A stretch of DNA of 64,000 bases from Tepidicaulis sp002389665 (GTDB taxonomy: Bacteria > Pseudomonadota > Alphaproteobacteria > Parvibaculales > Parvibaculaceae), in contig NZ_OZ244942.1 of NCBI RefSeq assembly GCF_965222285.1, forward strand, positions 2,852,001-2,916,000. The letters run 5' to 3'. The position numbers and the translations under genes were made by a program. Each line of letters starts with the position of its first letter. Positions within the stretch are counted from its first letter, which is position 1. The notes below the pieces were generated by a model, which searched no databases, had not been told where the DNA came from, and was given only the letters and a program-made list of their open reading frames with translations. Positions 45,535 through 54,328 of this stretch are shown one piece after another.

Positions 45535-48141
45535 TTATTCCGCCGCCACCCGCTCGGCAGCCTTTTCATTGAAGAGTAAGCCGCCCTCGCCCAGCGTCAC
45601 CTTGACGGTCTCTCCGTCCTTGATGTCGCCTTGCAGCAGAAGCTCGGCCAGCGGGTCCTGCACATTGCGCTGAATGACCCGCTTCAAGGGCCGGGCGCCA
45701 TAGACAGGGTCATAGCCCTTCTCGGCCAGCCAATGGCGGGCGTCGCTGTCGAGCTCCAATGTGATGTGACGGTCCGCCAGAAGCTCCAGCAGCCGGACAA
45801 GCTGAATATCGACAATGCCGTCCATCTGGCCGCGGTTCAGCCTATGGAAGAGCAGGATCTCGTCGAGCCGGTTCAGGAATTCGGGCCGGAAGCGCGCGCG
45901 CACCACATCCATCACCTGCTCGCGCACCGCTTCGCTTTCCTCACCTTCCTTCTGGCTGGCCAGGAATTCGGCTCCAAGGTTCGACGTCATGATGATGATG
46001 ACATTCTTGAAGTCGACCGTGCGCCCCTGCCCGTCCGTCAGGCGCCCGTCATCGAGCACCTGCAGGAGCACGTTAAAGACATCCGGATGGGCTTTTTCGA
46101 TCTCATCGAACAGCACGACCTGATAGGGCCGGCGGCGCACCGCTTCGGTCAGCGCCCCGCCTTCTTCATAGCCGACATAGCCGGGCGGCGCGCCGATGAG
46201 CCGGGCGACCGAATGCTTTTCCATATATTCGGACATGTCGAGCCGGCAGATCGCCTGATCGTCGTCGAAAAGGAACCCGGCAAGCGCCTTCGTCAGTTCC
46301 GTCTTGCCGACGCCCGTCGGCCCGAGGAAGAGGAAGGAGCCGATCGGCCGGTTGGGGTCCTGCAGGCCCGCGCGCGCGCGGCGCACGGCACGGGAGACGG
46401 CGGCAACCGCTTCTTCCTGCCCGATGACCCTGGCGCGCAATGTCGCTTCCATGTGAAGCAGCTTTTCGCGCTCGCCTTCCAGCATCTTATCGACGGGAAT
46501 GCCCGTCCAGCGGGAGACGACCTGCGCCACGTCTTCATCCGTGACGGCCTCATCTACCAGCGTGTCGCGTTCTTCTTCGGCCTGCTCCAGCGCCTGCAAT
46601 TGTTTTTCAAGCGCCGGGATGATGCCGTAGGAAAGCTCACTTGCCCGCTCCAGATTGCCCTTGCGCTGGGCCTGCACGAGTTCGTTGCGCGCACCGTCGA
46701 GCTCTTCCTTCAGCTTCTGAGCATTGCCGAGACGCTGCTTCTCCGACTGCCAGGCAGCGGTGAGCGATGCCGATTTCGATTCAAGCTCGGCAAGCTCCTG
46801 CTCGATGCGCTCAAGACGCTCTTTCGAGGCGCTGTCGGTTTCTTTCTTCAGCGCTTCACGTTCGATCTTGAGCTGAATGATCCGCCGGTCGAGCTCATCA
46901 AGCTCTTCGGGTTTGGAATCGACCTGCATGCGCAGCCGGCTCGCCGCTTCGTCCACAAGGTCGATGGCCTTGTCCGGCAAAAAGCGGTCGGTGATGTAAC
47001 GGTCCGACAAAGTCGCCGCCGAAACGATGGCGCTGTCGGTGATTCGCACCCCGTGATGAAGCTCGTACTTCTCTTTCAGCCCGCGCAGGATCGAAATCGT
47101 ATCCTGCACCGTCGGCTCGGCAACGAAGACCGGCTGGAAGCGGCGGGCCAGCGCCGCATCCTTTTCCACATATTTGCGGTACTCGTTGAGCGTCGTCGCG
47201 CCCACGCAGTGAAGCTCGCCGCGCGCCAGAGCCGGCTTGAGCAGGTTCGAAGCATCCATCGCCCCGTCCGTCTTGCCCGCGCCGACAAGCGTGTGCATTT
47301 CGTCGATGAAGAGAATGATCTGCCCGTCCGCCGAGCTGACTTCGGAAAGCACGGCCTTCAGCCGCTCTTCGAACTCGCCCCGGTACTTCGCCCCGGCAAT
47401 GAGCGAACCCATGTCGAGCGAAAGGAGCGATTTGTTGCGCAGGCTTTCCGGCACATCGCCATTGACGATGCGCAGCGCCAGCCCTTCCACGATCGCCGTC
47501 TTACCGACGCCGGGCTCACCGATGAGCACCGGGTTGTTTTTCGTGCGCCGCGAGAGCACCTGGATCGAGCGACGGATTTCTTCATCGCGTCCGATCACCG
47601 GGTCGAGCTTGCCGTTGCGCGCTTCTTCGGTCAGATCGCGCGCATATTTCTTCAAGGCGTCATAGCCTTCTTCCGCCGAGGCACTGTCGGCGGTGCGCCC
47701 TTTGCGGATTTCATTGATTGCGGCATTGAGATTTTGCGGATTGGCCCCGGCAGCGGACAGCGCCTTTTGTGCGCCCGTCCCCGGTTCAATGGCCAGCGCC
47801 AGAAGCAGCCGCTCGACGGTGACGAAACTGTCGCCCGCCTTTTTCATGAGCTGTTCGGCCTGCTCGAAAACCTTTGCCGTTTCGGGCGCGAGATATAGCT
47901 GACCGGCGCCGCCTCCTTCGACTTTGGGAAGGGCACCCAAGGCAGCTTCCACAGCGGCGAGCGCCGCGGCAGGGTCGCCGCCTGCATTGCGGATGAGACC
48001 GGCCGCCAGGCCTTCTTCATCATCCAGAATGACTTTGAGCAAATGTTCCGGCGTCAGGCGCTGGTGTCCCTCCCGCAGCGCCAAGCCTTGCGCGGATTGA
48101 ATGAACCCGCGCGCACGATCCGTGTATTTTTCCAGATCCAT
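45535..48141 (-). CDS. clpB: ClpB protein disaggregase
   Basis: The 868 residues match full-length ClpB: N-terminal substrate domain (about 1-150), AAA1 with Walker A GEPGVGKTAIVEGL (about 207), the coiled-coil middle domain (about 410-530) and AAA2 with Walker A GPTGVGKTELTKAL (about 607). The protein hexamer works with DnaK to resolve aggregates after heat stress. It is convergent with the peptidase gene. No clear heat-shock promoter could be made out. It follows DUF4167, prmC and prfA as in other alphaproteobacteria. Confidence 0.98.
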   Translation of the reverse strand: MDLEKYTDRARGFIQSAQGLALREGHQRLTPEHLLKVILDDEEGLAAGLIRNAGGDPAAALAAVEAALGALPKVEGGGAGQLYLAPETAKVFEQAEQLMKKAGDSFVTVERLLLALAIEPGTGAQKALSAAGANPQNLNAAINEIRKGRTADSASAEEGYDALKKYARDLTEEARNGKLDPVIGRDEEIRRSIQVLSRRTKNNPVLIGEPGVGKTAIVEGLALRIVNGDVPESLRNKSLLSLDMGSLIAGAKYRGEFEERLKAVLSEVSSADGQIILFIDEMHTLVGAGKTDGAMDASNLLKPALARGELHCVGATTLNEYRKYVEKDAALARRFQPVFVAEPTVQDTISILRGLKEKYELHHGVRITDSAIVSAATLSDRYITDRFLPDKAIDLVDEAASRLRMQVDSKPEELDELDRRIIQLKIEREALKKETDSASKERLERIEQELAELESKSASLTAAWQSEKQRLGNAQKLKEELDGARNELVQAQRKGNLERASELSYGIIPALEKQLQALEQAEEERDTLVDEAVTDEDVAQVVSRWTGIPVDKMLEGEREKLLHMEATLRARVIGQEEAVAAVSRAVRRARAGLQDPNRPIGSFLFLGPTGVGKTELTKALAGFLFDDDQAICRLDMSEYMEKHSVARLIGAPPGYVGYEEGGALTEAVRRRPYQVVLFDEIEKAHPDVFNVLLQVLDDGRLTDGQGRTVDFKNVIIIMTSNLGAEFLASQKEGEESEAVREQVMDVVRARFRPEFLNRLDEILLFHRLNRGQMDGIVDIQLVRLLELLADRHITLELDSDARHWLAEKGYDPVYGARPLKRVIQRNVQDPLAELLLQGDIKDGETVKVTLGEGGLLFNEKAAERVAAE

Positions 48142-48370
48142 GTCGGTCCTCTTATCAGCACATCAAGGTTACCCGATAAAATCAGCATAGCCCGAGATGT
48201 CTATTGTGGCTTTGATCTGCCGCATGCCGCAGCTTTCCCTAAAGCCTAGACAAACAGCAGAAGATGACGCGGCCCTTAAAGGCGCCGCGCCTCATCTATA
48301 TGGGTGTGCCCCATCTGCCACACAAGAAGAGTGGATATGAAAATCCGGCGGAAAAGCGGTTTTGCCGCTC

Positions 48371-49018
48371 TTATTGGGCAGCTTCCGCAGGCGCGCTGTC
48401 GGAGCCGGAAGCTCCTTCGTCCCCGCCTTCCGAGCCGCTCTCGCTGCGCGGGGCGCGGCGGCGGCGCGTGGTGCGGCGTTTGGGCTGAGCGTCTTGATCG
48501 CCGTCCTCTGCCGCGTCGCTGGAAGCGGAGGCGGTTTCGCCAGCCTCTTCCCCGTTGCCGTCGGAGGCGGCACGGTCTTCACCGCGCGGTCCTTGCCGGT
48601 TCTGATTGCGGCCCCGGTTCTGACCTTGGTTGCGGCCCCGGCTCTGGTTTTGGCCCTGATTCTGGCCGTCACCCTGCGAAGCGGTTTCCCCCGCCTCGTC
48701 ATATTCACCCTCTTCGCCATTATCCTGGCCGTCGCTCCGGCGGGCATCGCCGTTCTGGCGCGCCTCATCGCCCGGCGCGCCCTGATGCTGGAGAATCAGG
48801 CGGTAGTAATGCTCTGCATGCTGAAGATAGTTCTCCGCACCCACCCGGTCGCCGGATGCCTGGGCATCGCGGGCGAGTGCCTGATACTTCTCGCAAATAT
48901 GTTGAACGGTGCCACGGATTTTGACGTCAGGCCCATTGCTGTCCATGGTCCGGCCAAGCGGATTTTGCGGACGGCGGCCACGGCCGCGGGCTCTTTTGGG
49001 GTTTTGACCCTGCCTCAT
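48371..49018 (-). CDS. DUF4167 protein, basic N-terminus and Asn/Gln/Gly-rich tail
   Basis: The DUF4167 domain is at the N-terminus (NPKRARGRGRRPQNPLGRT, MDSNGPDVKIRGTVQHICEKY... ENYLQHAEHYYRLI; about 1-85). A long low-complexity region of Gln, Asn, Gly and Arg follows (NQGQNQSRGRNQGQNRGRNQ) and likely binds RNA or DNA. ATG 49018 is the preferred start; ATG 49045 adds nine residues. The family sits beside prmC or clpB in many alphaproteobacteria; its function is unknown. Confidence 0.85.
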   Translation of the reverse strand: MRQGQNPKRARGRGRRPQNPLGRTMDSNGPDVKIRGTVQHICEKYQALARDAQASGDRVGAENYLQHAEHYYRLILQHQGAPGDEARQNGDARRSDGQDNGEEGEYDEAGETASQGDGQNQGQNQSRGRNQGQNRGRNQNRQGPRGEDRAASDGNGEEAGETASASSDAAEDGDQDAQPKRRTTRRRRAPRSESGSEGGDEGASGSDSAPAEAAQ

Positions 49019-49045
49019 TGTTTTTCGACTCTCGTAACAGTCCAA

Positions 49046-49451
49046 AAAAATGGATTTATCAACCGGCTATAATGCCCATTCGATAATGTGATCGGCATCA
49101 TGCGCCGCTGAAGCGGAAAGAAATGATTTCTCATCCGCCGTGAAATTTGCCCACACGCTCATTACACAATTCCGCCAGTAGAATCTGCAAGGCGCGAACT
49201 GCTTAGGCAATGATGCGTAGAAGTTTGGCCACGGCGCTCAACCACAGCGCCTGTTCCCATTCTGCTTTGATTGCCTGAAATCAACTGCGTTTGAAACCAA
49301 GCTTTGCCGCCCGTCGAATAGCTTTCTTCACACCATCAGGAGAGAAGAGTTCATGGGCGGGACGGCAACTCAAAGCGCCAACCCTCACTCGCAACCTAGC
49401 CGCTGGGCCCCGTCTTTCCAAGTCTTTTTTACGCGGCTTTTTATGCCCGTT
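49046..49451. other. Gene-free interval between DUF4167 and prmC
   Basis: About 400 bp of lower GC content, with no open frame that has a ribosome-binding site or protein-like composition. Probably holds the promoter of the DUF4167 gene; no specific element identified. Confidence 0.4.
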
Positions 49452-50330
49452 TTATACTTTGCAGACCGCCAAAACGCGCGGCTTTCCGCCAAGATCGCAG
49501 GCCGTTTCGATCACCCTCAAGCCTGCTTCGCGGGCCAGAGCAAAAAGCGCGTCTTCCTGGCCTGCGCCAAACTCGAAAACGCCGATACCACCATCGCCGG
49601 CGAGCCCATCGAACTGAGCAAACAGAATGCGGTAGGGATCGAGCCCGTCCAAGCCGCCATCGAGCGCGGCGCGCGGATCATGCGCGCGCACTTCACGCTG
49701 CAGCCTTTCGATATCCGCACCCGGAATATAAGGCGGATTGCTTACCATGAGGTGAAAGCCGCCGCGCAGCGCAGCGCCCCAATCGGCGCAGGTAAAGGCC
49801 GCTCGGCCTCCAAGCCCAAGCGCTGCCGCATTTTGCCGGGCCATGCGCAGCGCTTTTTCCGAACGGTCGGTGCCGAGCCCCCAGGCGTTTTCAAGCTCAT
49901 GGAGCAGCGCCAGAAGCAGGCAGCCGGAACCCGTGCCGAGATCGAGCAAGCGGGGGCTCTCCCCCTTTGGTACATTAAAATGGCGGAGCGCCGTTTCCAC
50001 CAATGTTTCACTGTCAGGGCGCGGGTCGAGCGTTGCCTCATTGAGACCGAATGAAAGCCCCCAGAACTCCCGCCGCCCCAGGATGCGCGAGACGGGTTCC
50101 CCCGCCAGCCGCCGCTGAAGATACGCCTCTACGGTCTCCTGCTCTTCAGCACTCAGCTTTTCTTCCGGTGCGGAGATCAAGGCAATATCTTCCACGCTAA
50201 GCGCGGCACATAGAAGAAGGCGCGCATCCAGCGCCGGATTCTCGATGCCGCCTCGGGCAAGCTCCGCCGCCATCTGCCGGCGCATGTCCTCCCGGCTCGG
50301 CAAACCTCCGGCGAGCGGCGCCTCACTCAC
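49452..50330 (-). CDS. prmC: Release-factor glutamine methyltransferase
   Basis: This 292-residue enzyme methylates the GGQ glutamine of release factors. It has the N-terminal helical domain, AdoMet motif I LLDLGTGSGCLLLALL and the catalytic NPPY in VSNPPYIPG. It starts at GTG 50330, overlapping the prfA stop by 4 bp (GTGA), so it is coupled to its substrate gene. Confidence 0.96.
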   Translation of the reverse strand: MSEAPLAGGLPSREDMRRQMAAELARGGIENPALDARLLLCAALSVEDIALISAPEEKLSAEEQETVEAYLQRRLAGEPVSRILGRREFWGLSFGLNEATLDPRPDSETLVETALRHFNVPKGESPRLLDLGTGSGCLLLALLHELENAWGLGTDRSEKALRMARQNAAALGLGGRAAFTCADWGAALRGGFHLMVSNPPYIPGADIERLQREVRAHDPRAALDGGLDGLDPYRILFAQFDGLAGDGGIGVFEFGAGQEDALFALAREAGLRVIETACDLGGKPRVLAVCKV

Positions 50331-51394
50331 GCGACATCACCCATGGCAGCAAGCTGGGCGGCCTGATCTTCGGCAATCAGTGCCGAGATAAGCTCCTCCA
50401 GCGCCTCGCCTTCCAGCACCTTGTCGAGCTTGTGCAAAGTCAGATTGATACGGTGGTCGGTCACGCGCCCTTGCGGGAAATTATAGGTGCGGATGCGCTC
50501 CGAGCGGTCGCCCGAGCCCACCTGGCCTTTGCGCGTTGCCGCGCGCTCTTCCGCCTGGCGCTCGCGCTCGGCTTCAAAAAGCCTCGCCCGCAGCACCTGC
50601 ATGGCGCGGGCGCGGTTCTTGTGCTGGGATTTTTCATCCTGCTGCGTCACTACAATACCCGTCGGAATATGCGTAATACGCACCGCGCTGTCTGTCGTAT
50701 TGACGTGCTGGCCGCCCGCCCCGCTCGAGCGGTAAACGTCGATGCGCAGATCCTTGTCCTCGATCTTGATATCGACTTCTTCAGGCTGCGGCAAAACCGC
50801 AACCGTTGCAGCGGAGGTGTGAATGCGCCCGCCCGATTCCGTTGCCGGCACGCGCTGCACCCGGTGCACCCCGCTTTCAAACTTCAGCCGCGCAAAAACC
50901 CCCTCGCCCGATACGGCGAGAATGATTTCCTTATAGCCGCCAACTTCGCCTTCCGAGACGGAGATCAGCTCGATCTTCCAGCCGCGCGCGGCAGCATAGC
51001 GCTCATACATGCGGAAAAGATCGCCTGCAAAAAGCGCGGCCTCATCGCCGCCCGTCCCGGCGCGGATTTCGACGATGGCGTTGCAATTATCGGCAGCATC
51101 CTTCGGCAGCAGCATCAACTCGACGCCGCGCTCAAGTTCGGGCAAGCGCTCTTCAAGCTCCTCGGCTTCCTCGCGCGCCATCTCCGCCATTTCAGGATCG
51201 GCCTGCATCTCGCGCGCTTCCTTAAGCGCCGCCACGGCATCGCGGTATTCCATGACCGCCGCCGCAATGGGCTGAAGCTCGGAAAACTCCTTGGAGAGTT
51301 TGACGAAGCGCTCCGGCGCCAGGTCGGAATTCATTTCCGATTGAATGGCATCGAAACGGTCGAGAACGCGCTGCAGTTTTTCCTGGGGTATCAT
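50327..51394 (-). CDS. prfA: Peptide chain release factor 1
   Basis: 355 residues, with the GGQ motif in SSGAGGQHVNTTDSAVR, and the PxT codon-recognition motif as PAT in RVPATESGGRIHTS, so it reads UAA and UAG. It is followed without a gap by prmC, and lies 45 bp downstream of ispG on the same strand. Confidence 0.97.
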   Translation of the reverse strand: MIPQEKLQRVLDRFDAIQSEMNSDLAPERFVKLSKEFSELQPIAAAVMEYRDAVAALKEAREMQADPEMAEMAREEAEELEERLPELERGVELMLLPKDAADNCNAIVEIRAGTGGDEAALFAGDLFRMYERYAAARGWKIELISVSEGEVGGYKEIILAVSGEGVFARLKFESGVHRVQRVPATESGGRIHTSAATVAVLPQPEEVDIKIEDKDLRIDVYRSSGAGGQHVNTTDSAVRITHIPTGIVVTQQDEKSQHKNRARAMQVLRARLFEAERERQAEERAATRKGQVGSGDRSERIRTYNFPQGRVTDHRINLTLHKLDKVLEGEALEELISALIAEDQAAQLAAMGDVA

Positions 51395-51439
51395 GGGTCC
51401 GGTCTTACAAAGGAGAAGGAAAGGGCGAAGGCCCCCGCA

Positions 51440-52591
51440 CTAATCGCCCGCTGCCGCATGGGGCAGCTCTTTCTTTGCAGCTTCTTCTTCGGCGCGCGCC
51501 TTATCGATTTCGGCGGCCTTTTCCTCAACCAACGAGACAAGATGATCGATCATCTTGTCATTGGCCATTTTATGATCCGGCAAGCCGGCAAGATAGACCA
51601 TGCCCGAGCCCGCGCCGCCGCCGGTAAAGCCGATATCGGTATGCGTCGCCTCGCCCGGTCCGTTCACCACGCAGCCGATGACGGAAAGCGTCATGGGCGT
51701 TGAAATATGCGCAAGCCTGTCTTCCAGCACTTTCACCGTCTCGATGACGTTGAAGCCCTGGCGCGCGCAGGACGGGCAGGAAATAATATTGACGCCCCGG
51801 TGCCGGAGGCCGAGCGATTTCAGAATATCGAAACCGACACGGATCTCTTCCACCGGATCGGCGGAAAGGGAGACGCGGATCGTATCGCCAATGCCCGCCC
51901 AAAGCAGCGAGCCGAGACCGATGGAGGACTTCACCGTCCCGCTCATCAGCCCGCCCGCTTCCGTGATCCCAAGATGCAAGGGGCAGTCCACCGCCTCGGC
52001 CAGCGCCTGATAGGCGGCAACGGTCAGGAAAATATCCGACGCTTTGACGGAAATCTTGTACTCGCGGAAATCGTTCTCCTCGAGCACGCGTACATGATCG
52101 AGCGCACTTTCCACCATCGCTTCCGGGCACGGCTCGCCGTATTTTTCCAGAAGATGTTTCTCGAGCGAGCCCGCATTCACGCCGATGCGGATCGAGCAGC
52201 CATGATCCTTTGCCGCTTGCACCACCTCGCGCACGCGTTCGGGCGAGCCGATATTGCCCGGATTGATGCGCAGGCATGCAGCCCCCGCCTCCGCCGCTTC
52301 GATGGCGCGCTTATAATGGAAGTGAATATCCGCCACGATGGGCACGGAGACTTCCGCAGTGATTTCCTTCAGCGCGCGCGCGGAAGGCTCATCCGGGCAG
52401 GACACGCGCACGATATCGGCGCCCGCTTCTTCCAGCTGGTGGATCTGCGCCACCGTCGCCGCCACATCATGGGTCAGCGTGTTGGTCATGGACTGCACCG
52501 AAATCGGCGCGTCGCCGCCCACCGGCACATTGCCGACAAAAATCTGACGGCTTTTGCGCCGCTCGATATCGCGCCAAGGACGAATGCTCAT
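51440..52591 (-). CDS. ispG: 4-Hydroxy-3-methylbut-2-enyl-diphosphate synthase
   Basis: A 383-residue MEP-pathway enzyme reducing MEcPP to HMBPP with a [4Fe-4S] cluster. Cluster ligands lie in ISCPSCARQGFNV and GCVVNGPGEA; the N-terminal TIM barrel begins RKSRQIFVGNVPVGGDAPISVQSMTNT. The C-terminal 25 residues form a charged helix (EKAAEIDKARAEEEAAKKE) beyond the usual family end. It probably shares a transcript with prfA-prmC. Confidence 0.97.
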   Translation of the reverse strand: MSIRPWRDIERRKSRQIFVGNVPVGGDAPISVQSMTNTLTHDVAATVAQIHQLEEAGADIVRVSCPDEPSARALKEITAEVSVPIVADIHFHYKRAIEAAEAGAACLRINPGNIGSPERVREVVQAAKDHGCSIRIGVNAGSLEKHLLEKYGEPCPEAMVESALDHVRVLEENDFREYKISVKASDIFLTVAAYQALAEAVDCPLHLGITEAGGLMSGTVKSSIGLGSLLWAGIGDTIRVSLSADPVEEIRVGFDILKSLGLRHRGVNIISCPSCARQGFNVIETVKVLEDRLAHISTPMTLSVIGCVVNGPGEATHTDIGFTGGGAGSGMVYLAGLPDHKMANDKMIDHLVSLVEEKAAEIDKARAEEEAAKKELPHAAAGD

Positions 52592-52759
52592 GAACCAACT
52601 GCCTTTCGCAGGCTTGACCGGGCGGGCCGCGAAGGCCAGCGCCGTCTTTTAGAACCGTTTCGCGTTCTATAGCAAAATGGACGCGCCCTTGCAGCTATCA
52701 AGGCCGCGGGGCGGTGTGCCGGGCGGATTAAAGGCGCAAAAGCCGCATAAAAGGCCAGA

Positions 52760-53962
52760 TCAGCGCAGATCGCCCGGATTGAGCGACTTGCCGGTCAGAA
52801 CCAGACCTGCAGGACCTGCATAGCCGACCGACTGATCGTCCACCAGAATTTCAAAGGCGCCCGCGTCCCGGGCGACAAGAATAAGCCCTTCGATATTGGG
52901 CGTGCGGTAGACATCGCCGGATTTCAGCGTCTGATTGATCAGCACATTGCCAGCCGGATCTTCCACCCGCATCCAGGCATCTTTTAGGGCACGGATGATG
53001 ACCCGGCCGGCAGCCGCGCCTTCCGCGCCGTAAATGGCCCCGCCATCGAGCGGAGTGGCCGTCGCCTCGCCCCCTTCAGGCGTTTCATAATCTTCCGGGC
53101 GGCCTGCGCGCGTGTCGAGCGTCTGGGCGGGGCTCGGCCCCGTCTCGCTGCCGGGCGCGGGGGTAAGCGCGGCGATCTGCTCTTCGCCCGCCGCTTCATC
53201 TGCCGCGCCTTCTTCAAGCGCGGAAGCGGCAAGCTCGGGAGCCGAATTTTCAAGCGGCGCGGTTTCGAGCGGCGCGGCCTCATCCAGCGGCGTCTGTCGC
53301 TGCAGCGCCGGGCTCCGGCTCATCGGCGCCGCGGTTGCCCGGTCGCCTGCGAAGGAGCGGATTTCGGTATCGCCTTCCGCCGGTGCGGACGCCCCGGCAT
53401 CGCGTTCCCCGCTTTGCGAAGGCAGCGGCGGCACGCGCTCGCTCACCATCTTGTCGGCGGAAATCGACAGATACCAGCCGCCATAGATTGCGCCTGCGAG
53501 AAGGAAGAAAAGAATGATCAGCGAGCCGCGCGGCAGCCGCGCTTCCTCGATGACCTCAGGAAAGGAGAAGGCGTCATTGCCGGCCTGCGCGCCTGCAGCG
53601 CCCGGACGCTCACCCGTTTCATCCGGCGGCGCGGTTTCCTGCTTATAGGCATCGGCCATGGCCGCGCCGTCGAGCCCAAGATGGGCGGCATAAGAACGAA
53701 TAAAGCCAAGCGCATAGGGCCGGCCGGGTAATGCGGAATGGCGACCGTCTTCCAGCGCTTCAAGATAGGCGCGGCGGATGCGCAGGCTTTCGGAAATCTG
53801 CGCCAGATCCTCGCCGCGCTTCAGCCGTGCCGCGCGCAGCTTGTCGCCCACACGCTCGGCCGCGGGGCTGCCCGTCTCAGGTACATCGTCACGAATGTCG
53901 CGCAGTTGCAACCGGCGGCGGCCGGCTTCCTGCTCAGCGTCTGAACCTTCTTGATCCACCAT
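52760..53962 (-). CDS. rodZ: RodZ-like cell-shape protein
   Basis: 400 residues from ATG 53962 with the RodZ layout: an acidic start, a cytosolic HTH (GDKLRAARLKRGEDLAQISESLRIRRAYLEALEDGRHSALP... about 38-105), one membrane helix (GSLIILFFLLAGAIYGGWYL, about 150) and an Ala/Glu-rich periplasmic linker. It ends in a DUF4115 domain (AWMRVEDPAGNVLINQTLKSGDVYR). It anchors MreB to the membrane. The frame is open a further 66 codons upstream; that part is unlikely to be coding. The ispG-rodZ order is common in proteobacteria. Confidence 0.9.
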   Translation of the reverse strand: MVDQEGSDAEQEAGRRRLQLRDIRDDVPETGSPAAERVGDKLRAARLKRGEDLAQISESLRIRRAYLEALEDGRHSALPGRPYALGFIRSYAAHLGLDGAAMADAYKQETAPPDETGERPGAAGAQAGNDAFSFPEVIEEARLPRGSLIILFFLLAGAIYGGWYLSISADKMVSERVPPLPSQSGERDAGASAPAEGDTEIRSFAGDRATAAPMSRSPALQRQTPLDEAAPLETAPLENSAPELAASALEEGAADEAAGEEQIAALTPAPGSETGPSPAQTLDTRAGRPEDYETPEGGEATATPLDGGAIYGAEGAAAGRVIIRALKDAWMRVEDPAGNVLINQTLKSGDVYRTPNIEGLILVARDAGAFEILVDDQSVGYAGPAGLVLTGKSLNPGDLR

Positions 53963-54328
53963 TAGTCCCGCTCGCGGAATCTCTCGTTTCGCCAAAACCC
54001 CAATGGGCCCTGCAGACCGTTCCCCCGTGCCTGTCAGACCCCAGCATCTTCCCTGTCTGCCAGCCGCCCGCAGCTTAAACGCCGCAGACCCGCTCCCCAA
54101 TAAGAGCTGGCCACATGCGAACCAATATGCGAATCGCAGGCGCAGGCCCCGACTGGCCAACCTTTCAGGATCGTAACGCTGTTTGGTTAACTAAATCACA
54201 AAGACAGAGGCGGGCGCAATGGCCGATCTATCTGAAATCAAAGGCAAAATGCGCTAATGCGGAGCGCCGATGCCGCATAACCCTTCCAGCGGTGCCCTGT
54301 GGATACCTTTCCAAGGCTCCCGCCAAAC

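Noticed and set aside
45631..47898. 755-codon frame on the plus strand
   Set aside because: It is antisense to clpB, whose protein matches the family along its whole length.
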